Assembly: GCA_002412495.1 (NCBI GenBank)
Contig: DHVE01000138.1
Coordinates: 1 to 39,852 of the forward strand
Reading direction: 5' to 3'
Origin: Betaproteobacteria bacterium UBA5216
Lineage (GTDB): Bacteria; Pseudomonadota; Gammaproteobacteria; Burkholderiales; SG8-41
Length of the DNA: 39,852 nt
Numbering within the stretch: the stretch's first letter is position 1; each line of letters starts with the position of its first letter. The position numbers were made by a program, and so were the translations under genes. This document shows, piece after piece, positions 33,175-39,852 of the stretch. The notes under the pieces were generated by a model that was given only the letters and a program-made list of their open reading frames with translations, did not search any database and was not told the origin of the DNA.

Positions 33175-35033
33175 GCCGGCGCGGGCGCCAGCGGCAGAGT
33201 CACGGTAAAACGGGTGCCCTTGCGCTCCTCGCTGTGCACTTCAATCTGGCCACCGTGTTGATCGACGGCTTTCTTGACGATCGTGAGGCCCAAGCCCGTG
33301 CCCTGAATGTTGCTCACGTTGCCTCCCCGGTGAAAGCTTTCGAAAAGGCGCGGCAAATCACTGCCCGGAATGCCGATCCCCTGATCGGAAACCGTGATGA
33401 CCGCGATATCCCCGGCGCGAACCAGTTCAAACACGACCTCGCCGCCCGCGGGTGAATACTTCACAGCGTTGGACAGCAGATTGGTCAGAATATGCCGCAC
33501 CAGCCGTTCGTCCACGGCGACGTTTTCGCAATCCCCGTCGCTGCTGAATTTGAACCGGTGCGCCGCGCTGGCCGTGGTGCGTACTTCGTCAAGCACGCGG
33601 CTGCACAGATCGCGCAGGTTAAGCGCGGCCGGTTCGAACGCCATATGGCCCGAATCCGCCTTGCCAATCAGCAACACGTTTTCGAGCATGTTGGTCATGC
33701 GTTTCACCGCGGCCTTGATGCTGCCGAGTATCTCGGTTTTTTCAGCGGCGGCCAGTCGGTCGCTGTACTGCTCGATGAGTTCCACCGAAGACAGGATGGT
33801 GGCGAGCGGCGTGCGGAATTCGTGCGAAGTCATGGAGACGAACCGTGTTTTCATCTCATTCAATTCGCGTTCGCGTTCCAGGGCGATGCGGGTTTCTTCT
33901 TCGGCTCGCTTGCGTTCGCTGATATCCACGTTGGTCCAGATCGAGCCTTTCGACAAATCGGTGGGGTCAAGCGCATTGCCGGACAGTTGGCACCAGAACG
34001 TCGAACCGTCCTTGCGTTTCATCATGCGTTCGGAAACGTAAGGACGCCCTGAAGCGAGCACTTGGTAGGCGTCCTTGCCAAATTTTTCCCAGCTTTCCCG
34101 ATCCGGGAAATGCACCAGCGATGATTTCCCGACCAACTCGCCCTTGGCATAACCCAGCATGTGTTCCAGCGCGTCGTTGACCCAGAGGTGCCGCCGGTTG
34201 GACGCAAAACTGATGCCCACCAGTGCGCTTTTCAAAATGCCTTCGCGTTCCATTAATGATTGGCGAAGGTTCTCCTGCAGCGCGCGCCGCTCCGTTACAT
34301 CCAGAAAGGTCCAGATCGTTGCCTTGGTGGGATCCTCGTGGTCAATGGCATTGCCGTAGGCCAGGCACCAGATCAACGCGCCGTCCTTGCGCTTTAACTG
34401 AATTTCCGACGAGAAAGGATTGCCTTGCGCCAGCAGTGCGTGTGCGGCCTGGGTGAAGGTCAGAAACTGTTCGCGATCCTTGAAGTGAATTTCACTGGAC
34501 GCGCCAACCAGTTCTTCGGGCGCGTAGCCCAGCATCTGCGCGAACGTGCTGTTCACCCAGTAGTGGCGGTTGTCCACCGAGTAGGTGACGCCGAAAAGCG
34601 TGCTTTGCAGTACCACCTCGCGCTCCGACAAGGTGCGTTGCAGGCTGTTTTCAAGACGCTTCTGGCGGGTCAGGTCGCTGACGACATGCACGGCGCCCAG
34701 AGCGGGATCGCGCGTGTCGATGTGCCGCGACGACACGTGCGCCGGGAATTGCGTGCCGTTGTGGCGCTTTAGCTGGATCTCGCCGTCTCGGCCGATTCCG
34801 CCATAGCGGCTTGCAATCGCCTTGGGGCCCTGTGCCTGGGTTTCCGGCGCGATGCCGATGGCGCCGATATCCGTTCCCGCGAGTTGTCCGGCGCGCCATC
34901 CCGTCAGGTTGCTGAACGCCCGGTTGACGTGCGTGATCTTTCCGCCGACGTCGCTTACGCAGATGCCGATGTTCGCCGCGTCGAGCGCCTCGCCTGCGAG
35001 CCGGAATGGGTCGAGTGATTGCCGATCCGTCAT
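33171..35033 (-). CDS. Soluble triple-PAS sensor histidine kinase
   Basis: This 620-residue cytoplasmic kinase has no membrane helices. Three PAS domains lie at about 10-125 (NIGICVSDVGGKITHVNRAF, seen as ICVSDVGGKITHVNRAF), 130-250 and 255-375. The second and third resemble each other closely (HYWVNSTFAQMLGYAPEELVG and HLWVNDALEHMLGYAKGELVG). HisKA has TSHEFRTPLATIL and the ATPase has NLLSNAVKYSP, DQGIGIPGSDL and GTGLGLTIVKKAVD. No heme-binding His was identified in the PAS domains. The start overlaps the globin stop as ATGA and the stop overlaps the next kinase, suggesting a stoichiometric set of proteins. Confidence 0.92.
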   Translation of the reverse strand: MTDRQSLDPFRLAGEALDAANIGICVSDVGGKITHVNRAFSNLTGWRAGQLAGTDIGAIGIAPETQAQGPKAIASRYGGIGRDGEIQLKRHNGTQFPAHVSSRHIDTRDPALGAVHVVSDLTRQKRLENSLQRTLSEREVVLQSTLFGVTYSVDNRHYWVNSTFAQMLGYAPEELVGASSEIHFKDREQFLTFTQAAHALLAQGNPFSSEIQLKRKDGALIWCLAYGNAIDHEDPTKATIWTFLDVTERRALQENLRQSLMEREGILKSALVGISFASNRRHLWVNDALEHMLGYAKGELVGKSSLVHFPDRESWEKFGKDAYQVLASGRPYVSERMMKRKDGSTFWCQLSGNALDPTDLSKGSIWTNVDISERKRAEEETRIALERERELNEMKTRFVSMTSHEFRTPLATILSSVELIEQYSDRLAAAEKTEILGSIKAAVKRMTNMLENVLLIGKADSGHMAFEPAALNLRDLCSRVLDEVRTTASAAHRFKFSSDGDCENVAVDERLVRHILTNLLSNAVKYSPAGGEVVFELVRAGDIAVITVSDQGIGIPGSDLPRLFESFHRGGNVSNIQGTGLGLTIVKKAVDQHGGQIEVHSEERKGTRFTVTLPLAPAPA

Positions 35034-35482
35034 CGCGGGGATGGCGGTGGATCGCCGGTGGCCTGCGGCGATTGCGCGTCATGCGCGCCTTCAATCATGG
35101 CGGCGGCGAGCAGGTCGTACAGCGCGCGCCACGCCTGGTCTTCCTCGGCGGTGTACTGCGCACCGAGGGTTTCCGCGAACATCCACATCATTGCTTCGCG
35201 CACGGAATCGTAGTCCTCGTCGCGAACGCCGTAAAAGTGATGTCGCCGCCCCAGTTCGCGCGCGGACGCGAGCATTTGATCCGGCTGATCCAGACTGCCG
35301 ACGATGGCCTGCATCATGTCCACCAGTTTCTTGCCCTGGGTGTCGATGTCGGCGCGAAACTGGCTGCGCAGCGACGGATCAAGCGCAAACAGGCGCTCGT
35401 AAAATATCTCCGCGACTGGCGCCTGGACGCTCGCGACCTTGGTCCATGCGCCCCGAATCAGCGTGATCTGCTCAGGCGTCAC
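35030..35482 (-). CDS. Single-domain globin
   Basis: The 150-residue product (GTG start at 35482; a TTG at 35506 is also in frame) is a heme-binding globin of the flavohemoglobin/single-domain type. The N-terminal helix VTPEQITLIRGAWTKV is typical of the family. The proximal histidine is in ELGRRHHFYGV near residue 86. MMWMFAETLG and AWRALYDLLAAAMIEG form the G and H helices. No reductase or kinase domain is attached. The gene overlaps the end of the sigma-54 regulator gene and its stop overlaps the start of the soluble kinase gene. The context suggests it binds O2, NO or another ligand and informs the kinase; this is inference. Confidence 0.88.
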   Translation of the reverse strand: MTPEQITLIRGAWTKVASVQAPVAEIFYERLFALDPSLRSQFRADIDTQGKKLVDMMQAIVGSLDQPDQMLASARELGRRHHFYGVRDEDYDSVREAMMWMFAETLGAQYTAEEDQAWRALYDLLAAAMIEGAHDAQSPQATGDPPPSPR

Positions 35483-36836
35483 GTTGCTTGAACGCGGAAG
35501 GATCAATCTGGTTGCGGCTTAACAACGAGTAGAAATCACTGCGATTGCGTTTCGCGAGCTTTGCGGCCTGCGTGACATTGCCTTCGGTCATGTGCAGCAG
35601 TTTCACCAGGTACTCACGCTCAAATCCGCGCCGCGCGTCGTCAAACGAATCCAGTGCTTCCCCGCCTTGCTGCAATGCCCGCTGCGCGAGTGTCGCCGTG
35701 ATGATCGGTGTGGTGGCGCGCGCCACGCACTGTTCGACGACGTTATACAGTTGGCGCACGTTGCCTGGCCATTCGGCCTTGATCAGCATTTCCAGGCTCT
35801 CGGGCGCGAAGCCGGTCAGTTCGCGGTCGTAGCGCTGCGCGAGCTGCGCGAGAAAATGGTTAGCCAGCAGGGGAATGTCTTCGCGTCGCTCTTCCAGCGA
35901 GGGCAGCCGCAACGATACGACGTTCACGCGGTAGTACAGGTCTTCGCGAAACGTGCCGTCGGTGATGGCTTTCGGCAGATCGCGGTGAGTGGCGCAAATC
36001 AGGCGCACATTCACCGCGTGCGATTGTGTCGATCCGACCGGGCGCACCTGTCGTTCCTGCAACACGCGCAGCAGTTTGACCTGCAACGGCAGCGGCATGT
36101 CGCCGATTTCATCGAGAAACAGCGTTCCATTGTGCGCGGCCTGCAACAAGCCCTGATGATCCTTGTGCGCGCCGGTGAATGCGCCCTTGACGTGGCCGAA
36201 CAGCTCGGATTCGAGCAGTTGTTCCGGAATGGCGCCGCAATTGACCGCCACCATGTCGCCCTTGTTGCGGCGGCTCGCGGCATGAACCGCCCGCGCCAGC
36301 AGCTCCTTGCCCGCGCCGCTGGGGCCGGTAATCAGCACGCTGGCTTCACTGTCCGCCACGAGTTGCGCCTCGGCCAGCAGATCCGCCATCAACGGGCTGC
36401 GCGAGATGATTTCCTTGCGCCAGTTTTCACCGGCTTCCGTCGCGGATCCGCCGCTCAACGCCAGCGCCTTGCGGATCTCGGCCAGTAACGTGTCGCCCTC
36501 AAACGGTTTGGTCAGGTAACTGAAGACGCCCCGGTGCGTGGCTTTTACCGCGGCGGGAATGGTGCCATGAGCGGTCAGCACGATGACCGGCAAGGTGGGT
36601 TGCACGCGGTGGATGTTTTCAAACAGTGTCATGCCGTCCATGCCGCCCATCTGCATGTCGGTGATCACCATGTCCGGGCGTCCCGCGGCAAATTTTGCCA
36701 GTGCTTCTTCGCCACTGGCCGCCGCCGTGACGGAATAACCTTCGAGCGTCAGCCGTGTGTTCAACAGCTTGAGCAACGTCGGATCGTCATCAACGATCAG
36801 TATGCTGCTGTTCTGGGTGGGCGCCGCAGGGGTCAT
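35472..36836 (-). CDS. Sigma-54-dependent response regulator (NtrC family, GlrR-like)
   Basis: This 454-residue regulator has a receiver at about 10-125 (LIVDDDPT, phospho-Asp in VITDMQMGG, Lys in TKPFEG). The AAA+ domain at about 145-375 has Walker A GPSGAGKELLA, the sigma-54-contacting ELFGHVKGAFTGAH, and Walker B GTLFLDEIGD. The C-terminal helix-turn-helix ends in TEGNVTQAAKLAKRNRSDFY, resembling GlrR/QseF proteins. It is the first gene of the operon, which suggests that the globin-linked kinases control it. It would open sigma-54 promoters once phosphorylated. The ATG at 36836 has AGG about 12 bases upstream. Confidence 0.93.
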   Translation of the reverse strand: MTPAAPTQNSSILIVDDDPTLLKLLNTRLTLEGYSVTAAASGEEALAKFAAGRPDMVITDMQMGGMDGMTLFENIHRVQPTLPVIVLTAHGTIPAAVKATHRGVFSYLTKPFEGDTLLAEIRKALALSGGSATEAGENWRKEIISRSPLMADLLAEAQLVADSEASVLITGPSGAGKELLARAVHAASRRNKGDMVAVNCGAIPEQLLESELFGHVKGAFTGAHKDHQGLLQAAHNGTLFLDEIGDMPLPLQVKLLRVLQERQVRPVGSTQSHAVNVRLICATHRDLPKAITDGTFREDLYYRVNVVSLRLPSLEERREDIPLLANHFLAQLAQRYDRELTGFAPESLEMLIKAEWPGNVRQLYNVVEQCVARATTPIITATLAQRALQQGGEALDSFDDARRGFEREYLVKLLHMTEGNVTQAAKLAKRNRSDFYSLLSRNQIDPSAFKQRDA

Positions 36837-36864
36837 GTTTGTCGAAATACCTCTAATTCATCTG

Positions 36865-36893
36865 ATTATGCCTTGCGCGATGGACGGACTCAA
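36865..36893 (-). promoter_or_regulatory. Candidate sigma-70 promoter of the signalling operon
   Basis: On the minus strand TTGAGT (36893-36888) and CATAAT (36870-36865) are separated by 17 bases and lie about 29 bp upstream of the regulator ATG. The -35 element overlaps the stop codon of the Bug gene upstream. It would let the signalling operon be transcribed independently of that gene. Confidence 0.55.
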
Positions 36894-37885
36894 TCCGTGG
36901 CTTTAACCCCCGCTGCCTTGACTGCCTTGCCCCACCGTTGATACTCGGCCTGCATGAATTTGCCAAATGCTTCCGGCGCCATCGGCGTGGGATCGTAGCC
37001 GCGGTCGCTGAGTTGTTTGGCGGCGTCGCTGCCGCTCAAAATTTTAGTGAACACACTGTTCAACTGTGTGATCACGGGTTGCGGCGTGCCGGCGGGGGCC
37101 ATCAGGCCATACCAGCCGCTGATGGCGAAGCCCTTGTAGCCGCTCTCATCCAGCGTTGGCAGTTCGGGCAGTTCACGCGTGCGTTTGGCGGTGGTGACGG
37201 CGAGCGCGCGAATTTTGCCCGCGCGGATTTGCGGGATCGCGGCGCCGGGACCGGAGAACAGCGTTTGCACTTCACCGCCGAGCGCGGCGGTCATCGCGGG
37301 TCCACTGCCGCGATAAGGCACGTGCGTAATTTTGACTTTGGCGGTTTGGTAAAACACTTCCTGCGCAAGATGCGAGGTCACGTTGCCGGAGCCGAAGTTG
37401 TAGCCGTTGGGCTTGGCTTGCGCGAGTTTGATGAAATCGGCGAGCGTTTTTGCGGGTACGGTGGGATGCACCGAAACAATATACGGCTGCTCGATCAGCA
37501 GTGTGATGGGCGCAAAGTCGCGGGCGACATCAAACGGCACTTTGTCGTACATCCACGGCGCGACGGTGGTGGCGCCGATCTCGGCGACGATCAGCGTGTA
37601 GCCGTCAGGGTTGGCTTTCGCGCCGATGGCAGTGCCGCTGGTGCCTTGCGCACCGCCGCGATTATCAATGAGCAATTGCTGGCCGAGCGCGGACGTCACC
37701 GCTGGCTGCAAAATGCGCGACACGAGATCGGTGCCACCACCGGGCGGGAAGGGCACGATCAGGCGAATCGGCTTGTTGGGGTACGCGCCGGCGGTACCGG
37801 CTTTTTCGGCGGCCGTTGTAACTGCAGGTACCAGGCTCGCGCCCAACATCGTTAACGCAGCCAGCTTGCAAGTCGGCTTCTTCAT
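36890..37885 (-). CDS. Bug/TctC-type periplasmic solute-binding protein (5)
   Basis: The 331-residue product starts at the ATG at 37885, preceded by AGGAG with a six-base spacer. Its signal peptide core is LAALTMLGASLVPAVTTA. Motifs are YPNKPIRLIVPFPPGGGTDLV, seen as PIRLIVPFPPGGGTDLV, NRGGAQGTSGTAIGAKA, NPDGYTLIV, HVPYRGSGPAMTAALGGEV and LPELPTLDESGY. It is the most consensus-like of the five Bug proteins here. It is divergent from the helix-turn-helix/aminotransferase gene with 204 bp between starts, so the DNA-binding protein could regulate it. The transporter membrane subunits are absent from the window. Confidence 0.92.
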   Translation of the reverse strand: MKKPTCKLAALTMLGASLVPAVTTAAEKAGTAGAYPNKPIRLIVPFPPGGGTDLVSRILQPAVTSALGQQLLIDNRGGAQGTSGTAIGAKANPDGYTLIVAEIGATTVAPWMYDKVPFDVARDFAPITLLIEQPYIVSVHPTVPAKTLADFIKLAQAKPNGYNFGSGNVTSHLAQEVFYQTAKVKITHVPYRGSGPAMTAALGGEVQTLFSGPGAAIPQIRAGKIRALAVTTAKRTRELPELPTLDESGYKGFAISGWYGLMAPAGTPQPVITQLNSVFTKILSGSDAAKQLSDRGYDPTPMAPEAFGKFMQAEYQRWGKAVKAAGVKATD

Positions 37886-37980
37886 CAACAGCTCCTTGGA
37901 TAACAGTTGGCGCGACGTTACCACGCTTGCGGGATACACAAAAGCCGGGGAATACTGTGAATTTTCGAGTGGCCCGAAAA

Positions 37981-38017
37981 AATAGTTCATAAAAACAAAT
38001 AGTTACTGTTAACTATT
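37981..38017. promoter_or_regulatory. Candidate operator: AATAGTTA inverted repeat plus extra half-site
   Basis: AATAGTTA (37998-38005) and TAACTATT (38010-38017) are perfect reverse complements around CTGT. A further AATAGTT occurs at 37981-37987, 17 bp upstream of the first arm. The element lies just upstream of the promoter at 38034-38062 and in the divergent intergenic space. It is a good candidate binding site for the Cro-like domain encoded at 38090; this is inference. Confidence 0.5.
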
Positions 38018-38033
38018 CAAAAGTAATGTTATA

Positions 38034-38062
38034 TTGTCAAAATTATTTTGCCATGTTATTCT
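38034..38062 (+). promoter_or_regulatory. Candidate sigma-70 promoter of the HTH-aminotransferase gene
   Basis: TTGTCA (38034-38039) and TATTCT (38057-38062) are separated by exactly 17 bases, 27 bp upstream of the ATG at 38090. Both are good matches, and the surrounding DNA is AT-rich. It would give a short leader of about 20 bases. Confidence 0.6.
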
Positions 38063-38089
38063 TGCACTCACCTTCAATATAGAAATTCC

Positions 38090-39607
38090 ATGAACTGCGC
38101 AGAACGTCTCGTCGCCCTTTTCGGCAGTCAAGCCGAAGTTGCCCGCCGCTTTAGTCTGGATCGCGCGGTGGTCAACAATTGGGTGAAGTCGGGCTACGTG
38201 CCGGCGCGCTGGGCCATGGAAGTGGAGCACGTCACCGGCGGCGATGTCACGGCCGCCGATGTGTTGAACGAAGCAACAGAACGCAAACCGATCCGGTTGA
38301 AATCGCGACCAGACGGCGAAAATCTTTATGCAGCTAACTCTGGGAGCGACACCATGAGCAACGAATTTGCACCATCCAAACGTATTCATTCCTTCCATCC
38401 GCCGCAGCGCACGCTGCTGGGGCCGGGTCCGACGGAAATTCATCCGCGCGTGCTTACCACCATGAGCCAGCCGGCGATCGGGTACCTCGATCCGGTGTTC
38501 GTCGACATGATGGAAGAACTCAAATCGTTGTTGCGTTATGTGTATCAAACCAAGAATCCGCTGACCTTTCCGATCTCCGGTCCCGGCTCGGTGGGCATGG
38601 AATTCTGCTTCGTCAACATGGTTGCGCCCGGCGATAAAGTGATCGTGTGCCGCAACGGCGTGTTCGGCGGACGCATGATCGAAAACGTCGAGCGCTGCGG
38701 CGCCACCGCGATAGTCGTCGAAGACAAATGGGGCGAGCCAGTTGATCCGCAGAAACTCGAGGATGCGCTCAAGGCCAACCCCGATGTGCGTCTGGTCGCT
38801 TTCGTGCACGCGGAAACTTCCACCGGCGTGTTGTCGGATGCGAAAACGCTGGTTGAAATCGCGCACAAGCATAACGCGCTGACCATCGTCGATTGCGTGA
38901 CCTCGCTCGGCGGCTGCGAAGTGCGCGTTGATGACTGGAAACTAGACGCAGTGTATTCCGCCAGTCAGAAATGTTTGTCCTGCACGCCTGGTCTGTCTCC
39001 GGTGTCGATCAGCGAGCGCGTGGTTGATTTCGTCAAGGGCCGCAAAGACAAGATTCATAGCTGGTTCATGGACATGAATCTGTTGCTCGGTTACTGGGGC
39101 GCCACCACGCGTACCTACCATCACACCGCGCCGACCAATTCGCTGTTTGGCCTGCACGAAGCGCTGCTCCTGATTCGCGAAGAAGGCCTGGAAAACTGCT
39201 GGGCGCGACACAAGCGCCATCACATCGCGCTGAAGGCTGGCCTCGAAGCGATGAACCTCAAGTTTCTGGTGGACCCGAAATATCAAGTGCCTGAAATGAA
39301 CGCGGTGATTTGCCCCACCGGCGTCAACGAAGCCGAAGTGCGCAAGCGCCTGCTCAACGAATTCGGCATTGAAATCGGCGCGGGCTTGGGGCCTCTGGCC
39401 GGCAAGATCTGGCGTTTTGGTCTGATGGGCTACTCGTGCCGGCCGGACAACGTGATGCTGTGCCTGTCGGCGCTGGGTTCGGTGCTTGAAGACATGGGGT
39501 ATGCCGTGCATGTAGGCGACGCGGAAGCGGCGGCCCACGCGGCCTACGCTTCCATGCACACCACCGAAGCGGCCGCCAAGAAGCGCAAGACCGCCAAGGC
39601 CGCCTGA
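38090..39607 (+). CDS. Cro/YdaS-like HTH domain fused to alanine-glyoxylate-type aminotransferase
   Basis: One unbroken 505-residue frame. Residues 1-60 form a Cro/YdaS-like helix-turn-helix (LFGSQAEVARRFSLDRAVVN, NWVKSGYVPARWAMEVEHVT, GGDVTAADVL). A polar linker of about 28 residues leads to a complete class V aminotransferase from residue 89 (MSNEFAPSKRIHSF). Its signatures are LLGPGPTEIHPRV, SGPGSVGMEF, HAETSTGVLSDA, TIVDCVTSLGG, and SASQKCLSCTPGLS with the PLP lysine near residue 294. The enzyme would transfer amino groups between Ala or Ser and glyoxylate. A second in-frame ATG at 38354 has GGGAG seven bases upstream, whereas the ATG at 38090 has only a weak site, so a stand-alone 417-residue enzyme is probably also made. 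There is no stop between the modules. The C-terminus is Ala/Lys-rich. Confidence 0.85.
   Translation: MNCAERLVALFGSQAEVARRFSLDRAVVNNWVKSGYVPARWAMEVEHVTGGDVTAADVLNEATERKPIRLKSRPDGENLYAANSGSDTMSNEFAPSKRIHSFHPPQRTLLGPGPTEIHPRVLTTMSQPAIGYLDPVFVDMMEELKSLLRYVYQTKNPLTFPISGPGSVGMEFCFVNMVAPGDKVIVCRNGVFGGRMIENVERCGATAIVVEDKWGEPVDPQKLEDALKANPDVRLVAFVHAETSTGVLSDAKTLVEIAHKHNALTIVDCVTSLGGCEVRVDDWKLDAVYSASQKCLSCTPGLSPVSISERVVDFVKGRKDKIHSWFMDMNLLLGYWGATTRTYHHTAPTNSLFGLHEALLLIREEGLENCWARHKRHHIALKAGLEAMNLKFLVDPKYQVPEMNAVICPTGVNEAEVRKRLLNEFGIEIGAGLGPLAGKIWRFGLMGYSCRPDNVMLCLSALGSVLEDMGYAVHVGDAEAAAHAAYASMHTTEAAAKKRKTAKAA
38342..38356 (+). promoter_or_regulatory. Internal ribosome binding site and start of the aminotransferase module
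   Basis: GGGAG at 38342-38346 lies seven bases before the ATG at 38354, in frame with the upstream helix-turn-helix. The site is better than the one at 38090 and the resulting protein has the usual aminotransferase N-terminus. Confidence 0.55.
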
Positions 39608-39629
39608 TCACGCAGGCGGATAGATGTAA

Positions 39630-39852
39630 TTACATAGGGCGTTTTTTACCCGCCGGCCGCGAAGAAATCATCCTCGCGGCCGGCTTCTTTTTCGGCGTCG
39701 CCCTTGTGATTCTTGTGATCCTTGTAATCTTTTTGACTCTCGCCTCCTTTGCCGCTTGCGCGCGCACGGCGGCCTGTAATGCCAGCCGCGCCCACGGCAA
39801 CATCAGATGCGGTGCTTCCATCGCATCGCCCGGCGCGCGCCGGTAACCCATG
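39630..39852 (-). CDS. Possible C-terminal part of a gene entering from the right edge
   Basis: A frame open at the right edge runs left to a TAA at 39630. Its distal part (APGDAMEAPHLMLPWARLAL) looks codon-like. The last 35 residues are rich in Lys and Arg and include ITRITRITR encoded by a 9-bp tandem repeat, then cross the terminator hairpin. Another frame on the same strand is also partly open, so the true reading frame is uncertain. No family is recognised. Confidence 0.25.
   Translation of the reverse strand, partial: MGYRRAPGDAMEAPHLMLPWARLALQAAVRAQAAKEARVKKITRITRITRATPKKKPAARMISSRPAGKKRPM
39652..39693 (+). terminator. Rho-independent terminator after the aminotransferase gene
   Basis: GCCGGCCGCGA (39652-39662) and TCGCGGCCGGC (39674-39684) form a perfect 11-bp stem with an 11-base loop, followed by TTCTTTTTC. 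It lies 44 bp after the stop at 39607. Confidence 0.8.
39702..39728. repeat. Three tandem 9-bp repeats
   Basis: CCTTGTGAT, TCTTGTGAT and CCTTGTAAT occur head to tail at 39702-39710, 39711-39719 and 39720-39728. On the minus strand this reads as ATCACAAGG-type units. It resembles simple repeats that are scattered between genes in some Proteobacteria. Confidence 0.6.

Overview
The window looks like chromosomal DNA of an environmental betaproteobacterium, most likely Burkholderiales or a close relative. The DNA is GC-rich. It has the gene order slt, NDUFA9-like epimerase, cca and the group MidA-type methyltransferase, pteridine reductase, ttcA. It also carries five periplasmic Bug/TctC-type solute-binding proteins, a family expanded in this class. 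No rRNA, tRNA, CRISPR array, transposase or phage structural gene was found.

Layout. At the left edge (1-684, minus) is a truncated gene of lower GC with three homing-endonuclease-associated repeats, followed by about 500 bp of AT-rich non-coding DNA. Positions 1198-8272 hold a catabolic island: an acyl-CoA ligase on the minus strand and, divergent from it, a tightly overlapping plus-strand operon (dimeric alpha/beta-barrel protein, MmgE/PrpD protein, two Bug binding proteins, FAD-dependent dehydrogenase). It probably imports and degrades a carboxylic acid. An exported protein of unknown function follows. Positions 9385-18612 are mostly housekeeping: ppx, rpiA, ilvA, a Bug protein, slt, an epimerase and cca. 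A 13-codon relic of a second ppx start lies between rpiA and ppx. Positions 18741-20822 hold two exported intradiol-dioxygenase-like proteins, one of which has lost a metal ligand, and a convergent Bug gene.

Positions 20849-24279 encode a PP2C phosphatase and a CHASE2-TPR-Ser/Thr kinase, a matched signalling pair. After a TSUP permease come the methyltransferase, pteridine reductase and ttcA genes. Then come two short unknown proteins, with a strong terminator and a hairpin-rich stretch between them, and an exported dienelactone-hydrolase-like enzyme.

Positions 30558-36836 form one minus-strand signalling operon: sigma-54 response regulator, single-domain globin, soluble triple-PAS histidine kinase, membrane HAMP-PAS histidine kinase, lone receiver. 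The genes overlap or nearly touch, so a heme/gas-linked phosphorelay is a reasonable hypothesis. A fifth Bug gene lies upstream. Divergent from it is an unusual gene (38090-39607) in which a Cro/YdaS-like helix-turn-helix is joined in frame to an alanine-glyoxylate-type aminotransferase. It has a consensus-like promoter, an inverted repeat that could be its operator, and a second internal start with a good ribosome binding site. This fusion and the globin/two-kinase operon are the best candidates for undescribed biology here.
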